Source: Myxococcales bacterium (GTDB taxonomy: Bacteria > Myxococcota_A > Polyangia > Haliangiales > Haliangiaceae). Taken from it: 44,291 nucleotides of DNA. The number at the start of each line of letters is the position of its first letter. Within the stretch, counting starts at the first letter, position 1. Shown here one piece after another: positions 1 to 9,787 of this stretch. The notes beneath the pieces are model-generated. The model worked only from the letters and a program-made list of their open reading frames with translations. It did no database searches and had not been told where the DNA came from. Made by a program: the position numbers and the translations under genes. Location of the stretch: positions 1 through 44,291 of the forward strand of contig JAQBQF010000274.1 of the NCBI GenBank assembly GCA_028287115.1. Reading direction: 5' to 3'.

Positions 1-120
1 GACAAGAACACGCGCCGGTTCAACGCGAAGGTGCAGCCGCCGCCGGGTAACGCGCTCGCGATCCGGCTCTCGCACCCGCAGCGCGGCACGCATTTCTACC
101 TGCGCCGCGGAACAAAGTAA
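1..120 (+). CDS. C-terminal end of an unknown protein (partial)
   Basis: The window opens inside a reading frame that runs in frame from base 1 to a TAA at 118-120, giving 39 residues that end RRGTK. The piece is basic (six Arg, three Lys) and contains a Pro-Pro-Pro turn and a short stretch (LAIRLSHP) that looks like beta strands. The start and most of the gene lie left of the window, so no family can be assigned. Codon use matches the rest of the window. The next gene starts about 170 bases downstream on the same strand, so a shared transcript is possible but not shown. Confidence 0.55.
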   Translation, partial: DKNTRRFNAKVQPPPGNALAIRLSHPQRGTHFYLRRGTK

Positions 121-289
121 CGCCTCACGGTCGCTGCGTAGGCGAGGGTGCGCTCGTCGTCATTTCACCGGTTTCGAGGAAGCAAGCGCGCAACACGCGA
201 TGCCGGTTGTGTACCCGCCGGCACCGATCAGAGGACTTCCGAATTGCTCCGATTGTTCGAGGCCCAAGCAAGTGCCAGCCTCTGCCGCG

Positions 290-1351
290 ATGAAGCTGAG
301 CGCCCTCACCACGACAGTCCTTTTTGCAGCGTGCTCGGGCGCGACAGCCGGGCAGCCGAACGGTAACGGCGCTGACGGTGTGGACGCCGCGGCGGGCACA
401 TCCTCTGATGCGACGCCAGGCGGCGGCGATGGCAGCGGTAGCGGCTTTGCGAATCAATTCGGCCCGTACTTCGAGACGTCGATGTTCTGGAATCGCGATG
501 TCTCCGCCGCTCCGAAAGCCGCGAACAGCGATTCCCTGATCGCCGGTCTGCGCGCGGGCGGCGGCTGGGGCAACGGCGACAAGATCGCCATCGACTTCAC
601 GATCGAGGTGCTGACTGCAAACTCGGGGACGCCGCATCGCTCGTTCACGCCGACCGGCGACTTCTTTTCGCCGGACTGCGATCACGTCGACATGCCGGTG
701 CCGGTGAACGGCAACCTCGAAGGCGAGACCGGTTACCAGTGCACGACCGACGGCGACTGCCATCTGCTGGTCTACGACGGCAGCGCGAAGAAGCTCTACG
801 AGATGTGGCGCGCGAACATCACGACCACGTTCCAGGGCGGATGCCTCGCCGTCTGGAACACGACGCAGCCGTACACCGACACGTTGCGTGGCGATCAATG
901 CACGAGCGCGGACGCCGCCGGATTTCCGATCTCGCCGCTGCTCTTCACCGCGGACGAGGTCGCGGCGGGTGAGATCAAGCACGCGATCCGGTACATCTTG
1001 CCGAACAACCGCGTCCGGCGCGGCTTCGTCCGGCCGGCAACTCATGGCACGGCTACGACCGGTAGCGCGTCGGCGCCGGCGTACGGCACGCACCTCCGGC
1101 TCCGCGCCAATTATCCGATCGATTCGCTGCCGAGCGAGGGCGCGAAGGTCGTCGCTCGCGCGATGCAGAAGTACGGCATGTATCACGCAGATGGCGGCAA
1201 CATCGCGCTGACCGCGCAGGCGGATACGCATACGACCGCAAAGTGGGCCGGCCTGCTCGGGGCGCACGATCTCCAGGCACTCCGCGTCGAGGACTTCGAC
1301 GTGATCGACCACGGTTCGATGATTTCGCTGTCGGATAGCTGCGCCCGGTAG
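290..1351 (+). CDS. Secreted lipoprotein of unknown function
   Basis: 353 aa. The frame is open from 200, but I prefer the ATG at 290 because it begins a lipoprotein signal: MKLS, a short hydrophobic run, and a lipobox ending in FAAC with Cys at residue 15. A low-complexity Gly/Ser/Asp/Ala spacer (about residues 16-50) follows, then a globular domain from about 55 that starts YFETSMFWNRD. The mature part has several Cys residues, possibly disulfide-bonded, and is rich in aromatic residues. A C-terminal stretch (KYGMYHADGGNIAL, then HDLQALRVEDFDVID) resembles conserved myxobacterial secreted proteins of unknown role. I recognise no catalytic motif. It should sit on the outer or inner membrane facing the periplasm or outside. 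The gene ends 25 bases before the MCE gene, so the two may be co-transcribed. Confidence 0.8.
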   Translation: MKLSALTTTVLFAACSGATAGQPNGNGADGVDAAAGTSSDATPGGGDGSGSGFANQFGPYFETSMFWNRDVSAAPKAANSDSLIAGLRAGGGWGNGDKIAIDFTIEVLTANSGTPHRSFTPTGDFFSPDCDHVDMPVPVNGNLEGETGYQCTTDGDCHLLVYDGSAKKLYEMWRANITTTFQGGCLAVWNTTQPYTDTLRGDQCTSADAAGFPISPLLFTADEVAAGEIKHAIRYILPNNRVRRGFVRPATHGTATTGSASAPAYGTHLRLRANYPIDSLPSEGAKVVARAMQKYGMYHADGGNIALTAQADTHTTAKWAGLLGAHDLQALRVEDFDVIDHGSMISLSDSCAR

Positions 1352-1376
1352 CCGGCGCGATGGGCTAGGATGGGGC

Positions 1377-2936
1377 GTGCGTTGGCTGTCGCGCCTCGTC
1401 AGCGTGGTCGTGATCTTCGCGGTCGTCATCGCGCTGATCGTGCTGCTGCGCTCGAAGATGCCGACGACGACGATCGGCGGTCACTTCAAGACCTGGGCGC
1501 TGTTCCGCGATGGCTCGCGACTCGCGATCGGCGCACCGGTCCGGATCGCAGGCGTGCGAGTCGGCGATATCAGCGGCCTTACGGTCCAGGGTGGGTTCGC
1601 TCGGATCGACATGCGGCTCGAGGACAACATCGCGATTCCGGTCGATTCGTGGGTGACGAAGAAGGCGGAGTCGGCGTTCGGCGATAGCTACGTCGAGATC
1701 ATCCCCAGTGGAGCCGAGGAGGGAGCGCCGACCGCGCGGCTCCTGCGGTCCGGCGAGCAGATCACGCACGTGCAAGAAGGCGTGTCCACCGATAGCGCGC
1801 TGCGCGCGATCTCCCGAACGATGCCGAAGATCGATAAGGCCATCGATACGGGATACAAGTTCATGTTGGACGCGCGCCGATGGGCGAATGGACCACTCCA
1901 GGACGCGATCATCAACGCCGATCGATGGGTGGAGTCCGGCCGGATCGAGAAGCCGATCGATGCCGCCGACCGGGCGATGGAGCAGTTCGAGGCGCGGACG
2001 ACCCGTGCGGCGGAGGCGGTCGCAAGCGCGCGCCCGGATGTCGATCGAGTCCTCAAGACCATGGACACCCGGATCACCAGCGCTCGGAGCGGGATGTCCG
2101 AGCTCAAGACCGACCTCAAGACCGGCTTTGCCGACGCACGCAAGGGCTTCGATCGGATCGATCCGACGGTCGAGCAGATGTCCGATGTGATGAGCGCGAT
2201 CAACGAAGGTCGCGGAAACGACTTCAAGGGCGAGCTCGGCCGTCTGGTCAACGATCCGGAGCTCGCCGATACGATCGAGGACCTGAGCGAGTCCGGCCGC
2301 GATGCGGTCGCGAGCTTCAGCCGGTTCAAGTCCTGGCTCGGGCTACGCGCCGAATACAACCTGTTCTCGTCGGCAAGCCGGATCTACGCGACCGCCGAGA
2401 TTCGCGCGCGCAACGACAAGTTCTATCTCGTGGAATTCGAGAAAGGACCTCTCGGTGGCGTGCCTCGCGACGCGCTTCGAGACGCGCCGAACGTCAACAC
2501 GTTTACGCGCTCGCAGGAGATCCGCGACGAGCTCCGATTTACCGCGCAGTTTGGTAAGACGCTTGGCGGCTGGTTCCAGATTCGTGGAGGAATCAAGGAC
2601 TCCACGGTCGGTGTCGGCGCCGACGCGCTCCTCAATCAAGGCCGCTTACGATTGTCGGCCGATCTGTTCGGTTCGTTCGATCCGGTTCCGCGCCTCAAGC
2701 TCGCCGGTGCGATCGAGGTGTTCCAGTCGACGTACATCCTCGCGGGGATCGACGATGCGCTCAATTCGCCCGTCAACCTACCGATCGTGATCGGCAACAG
2801 CGACGTGCCGGTGCACTATCAAAACATTCGGCTCGGCCGCGACTTCTTCCTCGGTGCCACGGTTCACTTCACCGACGAGGATCTCGCAGCGCTGGTCCGG
2901 ATCTACGGTTCGCTGATCGCCGGTCTCGTACGCTAA
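1377..2936 (+). CDS. MCE/MlaD-family lipid-transport protein with long beta-rich C-terminus
   Basis: 519 aa, GTG start at 1377. Residues 7-25 form a single N-terminal membrane anchor, and about 33-115 form an MCE/MlaD domain, recognisable from the pattern LFRDGSRLAIGAPVRIAGVRVG and then FGDSYVEI. Such domains assemble into hexameric rings that pass phospholipids or other hydrophobic molecules across the periplasm. Residues about 130-310 are predicted helical (Asp/Arg/Glu-rich, needle-like). From about 320 to the end the chain switches to alternating hydrophobic/polar strands typical of a beta-barrel or beta-sandwich. The usual MlaE permease and MlaF ATPase genes are not next to it. The gene lies 25 bases after the lipoprotein gene and is convergent with trpS. 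MCE family assignment is confident; substrate is unknown. Confidence 0.88.
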   Translation: MRWLSRLVSVVVIFAVVIALIVLLRSKMPTTTIGGHFKTWALFRDGSRLAIGAPVRIAGVRVGDISGLTVQGGFARIDMRLEDNIAIPVDSWVTKKAESAFGDSYVEIIPSGAEEGAPTARLLRSGEQITHVQEGVSTDSALRAISRTMPKIDKAIDTGYKFMLDARRWANGPLQDAIINADRWVESGRIEKPIDAADRAMEQFEARTTRAAEAVASARPDVDRVLKTMDTRITSARSGMSELKTDLKTGFADARKGFDRIDPTVEQMSDVMSAINEGRGNDFKGELGRLVNDPELADTIEDLSESGRDAVASFSRFKSWLGLRAEYNLFSSASRIYATAEIRARNDKFYLVEFEKGPLGGVPRDALRDAPNVNTFTRSQEIRDELRFTAQFGKTLGGWFQIRGGIKDSTVGVGADALLNQGRLRLSADLFGSFDPVPRLKLAGAIEVFQSTYILAGIDDALNSPVNLPIVIGNSDVPVHYQNIRLGRDFFLGATVHFTDEDLAALVRIYGSLIAGLVR

Positions 2937-2970
2937 CGGGTGATCAGGATCGGGTGCTCACGTCGTGATG

Positions 2971-3972
2971 CTAGCGGCTGATACCGATCGCCTTGCGCAC
3001 GCGATCGAGCGTCGCACGGGCGGTCTTGCGTGCGCGGGTCGCGCCTTGTGCGAGCAGCGCGTCGATCTTCGACGGATCTGCCATCAGGGCATCGTAGCGG
3101 CTGCGCGTGTCGCCGAGCTCGGCCTCGAGCCGCTCGAACAAGGCGTTCTTGGCGTCTCCCCAGCCGATCCCAGCGCGGAACCGATCTGCGAATGCGCGCG
3201 TGTCGTCCGGCGATGCGACTGCGCGATAGATCTGGAAGATCGTCGACGTCTCGGGATCTTTCGGCACCTCGGGTGGCGTCGAGTCGGTGACGATCCGGTT
3301 GATGATCTTCTTGAGCTGCTTGCCCGCGGCGAAGAGCGGGATCGTGTTGTCGTAGCTCTTGCTCATCTTGCGGCCGTCGAGGCCGGGGACGATCGCGCTG
3401 TTGTCCTCGAGCTTGGCTTGCGGCAGCCGCAGCACCTCGGAGCCACAGATGTGGTTCAGCCGCTGCGCGATATCCCGAGCGATCTCGACGTGCTGGACCT
3501 GATCTTTGCCGACCGGGACCAGATCGATGTCGAACGCGAGGATGTCGGCCGCCATCAGGATCGGATACGTGTAGATGCCAACGTTGATGCCGGCGTCGGC
3601 GTCGGCCTCACCACCGCCTTCGTTCGCGGCGACGATCGCTTTGTAGGCGTGCGCCTTGTTCATCCAGCCCTTCGACGTGAAGCACGCGAGGACCCACGCG
3701 AGCTCGAAGATCTCCGGAATGTCGGACTGGCGATAGAACTGCACGCGGTCCGGATCGAGCCCCATCGCGAGCCAGGTCGCGGCGACTTCATAGGTCAGCT
3801 CGCGTAACGCCTTCGGATCCTGGACGGTCGTGAGCGCGTGGTAATCGGCGATGAAGTACATCGCATCGAGACCCTGCTCTGCGAGACGAAGAGCGGGGCG
3901 AATCGCACCGAGCAGATTGCCGACATGCGGGCTGCCGGTAGGCTTGATGCCGGTGAGGACGCGTGGGGGCAC
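2971..3972 (-). CDS. trpS: Tryptophanyl-tRNA synthetase
   Basis: 333 aa, the usual length for bacterial TrpS, with a GTG start at 3972. It charges tRNA-Trp with tryptophan in the cytoplasm using ATP. The class I signature is present as TGSPHVGNLLG (residues 12-22, the HIGH-equivalent), and the second signature KMSKS is at residues 202-206, within LDGRKMSKSYDN. The sequence between them follows the TrpS pattern (MYFIADYHALT, YTYPILMAADIL, VPVGKDQVQHVEIARDIA). The C-terminus (KARKTARATLDRVRKAIG) is the normal closing helix. The gene is convergent with the MCE gene 34 bases away. The MoaD-like gene on the same strand ends 59 bases upstream, so trpS may be read through from the AOR unit or have its own promoter. 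Confidence 0.97.
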   Translation of the reverse strand: MPPRVLTGIKPTGSPHVGNLLGAIRPALRLAEQGLDAMYFIADYHALTTVQDPKALRELTYEVAATWLAMGLDPDRVQFYRQSDIPEIFELAWVLACFTSKGWMNKAHAYKAIVAANEGGGEADADAGINVGIYTYPILMAADILAFDIDLVPVGKDQVQHVEIARDIAQRLNHICGSEVLRLPQAKLEDNSAIVPGLDGRKMSKSYDNTIPLFAAGKQLKKIINRIVTDSTPPEVPKDPETSTIFQIYRAVASPDDTRAFADRFRAGIGWGDAKNALFERLEAELGDTRSRYDALMADPSKIDALLAQGATRARKTARATLDRVRKAIGISR

Positions 3973-4031
3973 GCCTGGTCGTACCTCAACTGGGGCGGCC
4001 TGCGCAGCGGGGTCTTACCCGTTTCGTAAGC

Positions 4032-4336
4032 TCAGCCGCCGGCGATCGGCGCGAGTAGATAGATCTCGTCGCCATCGACGAGCACGCGCTCGGAGTTCTC
4101 CCCAAACGGGCACCGTTCGCCGTTGAGCATCATCGTGTCGACGAGGTGCGGCGAATGGTTCAGCGCATCGCGCAGCGGGATCGCCGCGTTGTCCGCGACT
4201 TCGACGAGCTTGCCGAGCGTCGTCCCCGCGGGAACGCGGAGATACTCGTCGACGTCTTTCCAGTCATTGCCGATGCGGCCGCGGATCAAGATGTGGATGC
4301 GGATCTGGTCTCCGCGCAAGCGATCGAAGATGCCCA

Positions 4337-4337
<1 letters not shown>
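4032..4337 (-). CDS. MoaD/ThiS-like small sulfur-carrier protein coupled to AOR
   Basis: 101 aa. The frame is open further upstream, but the ATG at 4337 is chosen because it overlaps the stop of the AOR gene by one base (TGATG), which suggests translational coupling. The sequence has the beta-grasp pattern of MoaD/ThiS: an early strand (IRIHILIRGRI), a middle helix (TTLGKLVEVADNAAIPLRDAL), then VLVDGDEIYLLAPIAGG ending in the Gly-Gly tail that in this family is adenylated and thiocarboxylated. Family members donate sulfur for pterin cofactors or thiazole. Next to an AOR enzyme, the likely job is maturation of the tungsten/molybdo-pterin cofactor, or a specialised partner of that oxidoreductase (inference). 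No E1-like MoeB/ThiF gene is nearby. Confidence 0.85.
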
Positions 4338-6364
<2,027 letters not shown>

Positions 6365-6479
6365 GCCGGGGAGTGTACTCGCTGCAGGGCGGATGCGGAG
6401 ATCGAACGAGGCGCAGTCAGCAGTGACGCATCATGAGAGGCGCCAACGCGGCTCGCCGCGCGACCGCTCGGAGATCCGA

Positions 6480-6632
6480 CGAACCGCCAAGGTGCCGAGG
6501 CGCCAAGATCGGAAGAGCGATGGATTTGATCAGTGCAGATGCGGCAGCGAAGCGAGCCGAGTCCAAGGAGAATGGGCCGAACCGAAACCCGTCCTCGTTC
6601 TGACCTTGGCGCCTCGGCGCCTTGGCGGTTCG
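6480..6632. repeat. Dispersed inverted-repeat element, copy 1
   Basis: The left arm at about 6480-6510 (GAACCGCCAAGG, then GAGGCGCCAAG) is the near-perfect reverse complement of the right arm at 6601-6632 (ACCTTGGCGCC, then CCTTGGCGGTTCG). About 90 bases lie between the arms. The same pair of arms recurs at about 29359-29525 with a different interior. The element fills the gap between the AOR start and the 253-aa gene and has no open frame I can support. It looks like a small non-autonomous palindromic repeat. A long stem in RNA could also act as a terminator or processing site. Confidence 0.7.
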
Positions 6633-6661
6633 TCCTGTCCGCGCGATTCGGATCCGATCGC

Positions 6662-7423
6662 TCAACGCAGCAAGATCGCGTCGCCCTCGACGGCGACGAC
6701 CGGCGCGTCCGTCGGATCGAAGCGGACGGCCGTGAGCATGCGGCCGTCGTTGGCGGCGACCGTGTCGCCCGGCTCGATACGGTCACCAGCGGCGAGCGTC
6801 GCCGCGATGTCCCGGAGCAGCAGCGCGGCCTCGGTGGCGGCATCGGGGGCGACACCGAGCAGCACGATGTCGGGGCGGCCGAACTTGCGCAGACCGAGCG
6901 ACCAGGCGGCGAGCGTGTTGTTGTCGGTCTCGTCGAAGAACAGCGTGACCTCGTGCATCACGTCGAAGCCGCGCTCCGGCGAGAGGGCCGCGACTTCCGC
7001 TCCGAGATGTGCGCGCGCGGCGTAGACATCGATCACGATCGTCGCGCCTTCTTCGCACACGCACTTCGCGAGCGCCCACGCCGCCTGCACGTGACCGAGA
7101 TCGTCCGGATCCGCGAGCTGCGCTTCGATCACGTAGGCGTGCTCGGCATGGAGAGCGAGCGCCGCGAGGTTAGGCCCGAGGTCGCTCGCGATCAAGTCGG
7201 CAAACGGTGCGACCACTTGCTCCGTGAACCACGCCGGATCTTCGGCGCGATCGCGCGCGACGAGTGCGATTGCGTCCGGTCCATCGCCTTCGTCGGGCAT
7301 CCCGTGGCGCTTGCGCGAGATCGGCAGCGGATCGGGCAACTTCGTCGACGACAGCGCGATCAGCGCGATCTCGCCGGGACCTCCGCCGGTGACGTAACTG
7401 TCGCGCGACCAGAGAGCGACCAC
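6662..7423 (-). CDS. Conserved-looking protein of unknown function
   Basis: 253 aa, GTG start at 7423 overlapping the TAG of the acyl-CoA synthetase gene by one base (TAGTG), so it is likely translationally coupled. No signal peptide or membrane segment is visible, so it should be cytoplasmic. The chain is acidic. Its centre reads EGATIVIDVYAARAHLG and then FDVMHEVTLFFDETDNNTLAAWSLGLRKFGRPDIVLLG, which weakly recalls DUF4261-type domains (a G-x-x-KFG-x-P-D pattern). I cannot confirm that by eye. The last 40 residues (GDTVAANDGRMLTAVRFDPTD) are predicted beta-rich. Its position suggests a role tied to the acyl-CoA synthetase, but function is unknown. Confidence 0.75.
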   Translation of the reverse strand: MVALWSRDSYVTGGGPGEIALIALSSTKLPDPLPISRKRHGMPDEGDGPDAIALVARDRAEDPAWFTEQVVAPFADLIASDLGPNLAALALHAEHAYVIEAQLADPDDLGHVQAAWALAKCVCEEGATIVIDVYAARAHLGAEVAALSPERGFDVMHEVTLFFDETDNNTLAAWSLGLRKFGRPDIVLLGVAPDAATEAALLLRDIAATLAAGDRIEPGDTVAANDGRMLTAVRFDPTDAPVVAVEGDAILLR

Positions 7424-9297
7424 TACGCTTCTTCCACGTACATCGCTTCGATCTCCTTCGCGTACTTCTGCGCGACGACCTTGCGCTTGATCTTCATCGT
7501 CGGCGTCAGCTCGCCGGAGTCGATCCCGAACGGCATCGGCAGGATCACGAACTTCTTGACCTGCTCGACGCGGGCGAGCGCCTGATTGACCTCGTCGACC
7601 CTGACCTGGATCGCCGAACGAATCTCCGGCGAGTTGTGAAGCGGGTCCGCGCCCGGGACGAGCTTGCGAGCGGCCGCCTCGTCGAGCGTGACTAGAACGG
7701 TGAGGTACTTGCGCCGGTCGCCGATCACGACGGCTTCACCGACGATCGGCGATTGCTTGAGCGCCGCTTCGATGTTCTTCGGCGCGATATTCTTGCCGCC
7801 CGCGGTGATGATGATCTCCTTCTTGCGGCCGGTGATCGACAGGAAGCCATCCTTGTCGAACGCGCCGAGATCGCCGGAGCACAGCCAGCCGTCGCGCAGC
7901 GCTTCGGCCGTCGCTTCGGGCTCCTTGTAGTAGCCGAGAAACACGTTCGGACCGCGAACCAGGATCTCGCCGTCTTCGGCGAGCTTGCACTCGAGTCCTG
8001 GGAGCGGTGGGCCGACCGTGCCGATGCGCGTGTAGCCGGGGAGGTTCGTCGAGGTCGGGCCGCAGTCCTCGGACTGACCGTAGATCTCGCGGATCGGTAG
8101 ATCGAGGCTCGAGAAGAACTCGAGCACGTCGGCCGCGATCGGCGCCGCACCCGAGAACAGCTCGCGCGCGCGATCGAACCCGATCGCCTGCTTGATCTTC
8201 GAGATCACGAGGCGGTGGGCGAGCTTGTATTGCAGCTCGAGTCCCTTCGGGACCGGTTCACCACGGTTGCGGTACGCGTTGACCTCGGCGCACACGTGAC
8301 GCGCCCACTGGACGAGCCGCTTCTTCGCGCCGGTCGTCTCGGCGAGCTTACCGGCGAGCGCCGAGTGAAACTTCTCCCAGATCCGCGGGACGCCGAAGAA
8401 CGCGGTCGGCCGGCATTCTTTGAGATTCTCGGGGACCTTCTCGATCGATTCCGCGAAGTAGATCTGGGTGCCGGCGGTCGCGGGCATGTGCAGCGTGCAC
8501 ATCTGCTCGGCGATATGCGAGAGCGGCAGGTAGGACAGCGAGATATCGTCGGTTCGCCGGCCGCCGAGATCGAGCAACGTCTGCGAGGTCCACGCGAGGT
8601 TGCGATGCGACAGCATCACGCCCTTCGGCGGGCCGGTCGTGCCCGACGTGTAGATCAGCGTCGCGAGGTCGTCTTGCTCGATCGCATCGATGCGCCGATC
8701 GAGGTCGGTATCGGGAACGCCGTCCGCCTTCGACAGGAAGTCATCCCACGTGAGGACGTCGTCGCCGGTCGACATCGCGTTGCGCATGGTGACGATCCAC
8801 TTGAGGAGTGGCAGCTGCGCGCGCTTCGCCTTGACCTTGGCGAGCTGGTCCGCGTTCTCGACGAGGATCACCGAAGACTCGGAGTGATGGACGATGTATT
8901 GCACCTCGTCCGCCGAGCACGTCGTATAGATTCCCGCGGGACAGCCGCCCGCCATCATCGCCGCGTGGTCGAAGATCGTCCATTCGGCGCGATTGAAGCC
9001 GAGGATCGCGACCTTGCCTCCGCGCGGCAGTCCAAGCGCGATCAGCGCGCGCGCCGCCGTGCGGATCTGGTCGGCGTACGTGCTCCAGGTCGTGGGTTGC
9101 CAGCGACCGTCGACCTTTGTCTGATACGCGATCGAGGATGGATGCTCGGCCGCTTGACGAAGGACACGCCTGGGAATCGTGTCTCGCGACGCAGCGCCGA
9201 ACGATTCGACAGCCACTGCCCCTCCGGGATTTCCTCGGGCTAGGGATGCGCGTCCTCGCTTCGCTGCGAGCGCGCCCGATCCATCGCCCTCGGTCAC
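7423..9297 (-). CDS. Long-chain acyl-CoA synthetase (AMP-forming)
   Basis: 624 aa, GTG start at 9297 overlapping the previous gene's TAG (TAGTG). The first 40 residues are low in conserved features, so an internal start is possible. The enzyme activates fatty acids with ATP to acyl-AMP and then acyl-CoA. The adenylation signature LIYTSGTTGPPKGVMLSHRN lies at about residues 214-233. Later motifs follow the FadD/FAA order: SYLPLSHIAEQM, FFGVPRIWEK, YGQSEDCGPTSTN, GEILVRGPNVFLGYY, GWLCSGDLGAFDKDGFLSITGRKKEIIITAGGKNIAPKNIE and the C-terminal TPTMKIKRK lysine. It resembles the FAA1-like 600-aa class found in myxobacteria. Substrate chain length cannot be read. It sits between a winged-helix protein and an unknown protein in a coupled trio. 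Confidence 0.95.
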   Translation of the reverse strand: MTEGDGSGALAAKRGRASLARGNPGGAVAVESFGAASRDTIPRRVLRQAAEHPSSIAYQTKVDGRWQPTTWSTYADQIRTAARALIALGLPRGGKVAILGFNRAEWTIFDHAAMMAGGCPAGIYTTCSADEVQYIVHHSESSVILVENADQLAKVKAKRAQLPLLKWIVTMRNAMSTGDDVLTWDDFLSKADGVPDTDLDRRIDAIEQDDLATLIYTSGTTGPPKGVMLSHRNLAWTSQTLLDLGGRRTDDISLSYLPLSHIAEQMCTLHMPATAGTQIYFAESIEKVPENLKECRPTAFFGVPRIWEKFHSALAGKLAETTGAKKRLVQWARHVCAEVNAYRNRGEPVPKGLELQYKLAHRLVISKIKQAIGFDRARELFSGAAPIAADVLEFFSSLDLPIREIYGQSEDCGPTSTNLPGYTRIGTVGPPLPGLECKLAEDGEILVRGPNVFLGYYKEPEATAEALRDGWLCSGDLGAFDKDGFLSITGRKKEIIITAGGKNIAPKNIEAALKQSPIVGEAVVIGDRRKYLTVLVTLDEAAARKLVPGADPLHNSPEIRSAIQVRVDEVNQALARVEQVKKFVILPMPFGIDSGELTPTMKIKRKVVAQKYAKEIEAMYVEEA

Positions 9298-9701
9298 TAG
9301 TTCTTCTTCTTCTTGCTCTCACCCGCGAAGTACGTCGTCGACCGCTTCGTGCCCTTGGTCTTGAGCTCACCGTCCGAGATCAGCTTGCGGATCGGAAGTG
9401 CGAGATCTTTCGTCGTCGTACCGAGTTGCTTGTTGATCTGCTCGATACGCATGCCGGGGTGCTTCGTCACGAAAGCGTGGAAGTTCTCTGCGAGCTTGTC
9501 GAGGTCCTCCGAGGTGCGCTTGGCTCCGCGGCCGCGACCACGGCCATTGCGTGCGGCGACGGAAAACGACGCGCTGACGCCGCGTGCTCCGCGACCGAGG
9601 GCGCTCTCGAGCGTGTCGATGGCAGCGCGTTTGGCAAGCTCGGTAATCTGAGCCACGAACCCCTGCACCACTCGATTCATCTCGTTCTGGAAGTCGCTCA
9701 T
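9297..9701 (-). CDS. Small winged-helix-like DNA-binding protein
   Basis: 134 aa, ATG at 9701; an AAGGA-type purine run lies about 12 bases upstream. Residues 1-35 are helical (a likely oligomerisation segment). About 48-60 is a basic AT-hook-like stretch (RNGRGRGRGAKR). The C-terminal half (FVTKHPGMRIEQINKQLGTTTKDLALPIRKLISDGELKTKGTKRSTTYFAG) reads as a winged helix, with a recognition helix followed by a beta wing. The end is KKKKN. It probably binds DNA. The one-base overlap with the acyl-CoA synthetase start suggests it could be a regulator of, or produced in proportion to, that enzyme (inference). It is first in a three-gene minus-strand unit. Confidence 0.8.
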   Translation of the reverse strand: MSDFQNEMNRVVQGFVAQITELAKRAAIDTLESALGRGARGVSASFSVAARNGRGRGRGAKRTSEDLDKLAENFHAFVTKHPGMRIEQINKQLGTTTKDLALPIRKLISDGELKTKGTKRSTTYFAGESKKKKN

Positions 9702-9787
9702 TAGATGTTGGTTTTCCTTAAAGACAGAATCTCAATAGCCGTTCAACTTACCCGCGGATACGAGCACATCAGAGCGTAATTTACAAC

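Noticed and set aside
9702..9787. Sigma-70 promoter for the winged-helix gene (TTGAAC on the minus strand near 9741-9746)
   Set aside because: The hexamer is followed at 16-18 bases only by CTTTAA/TTTAAG-like sequence, too far from a -10 consensus to support.
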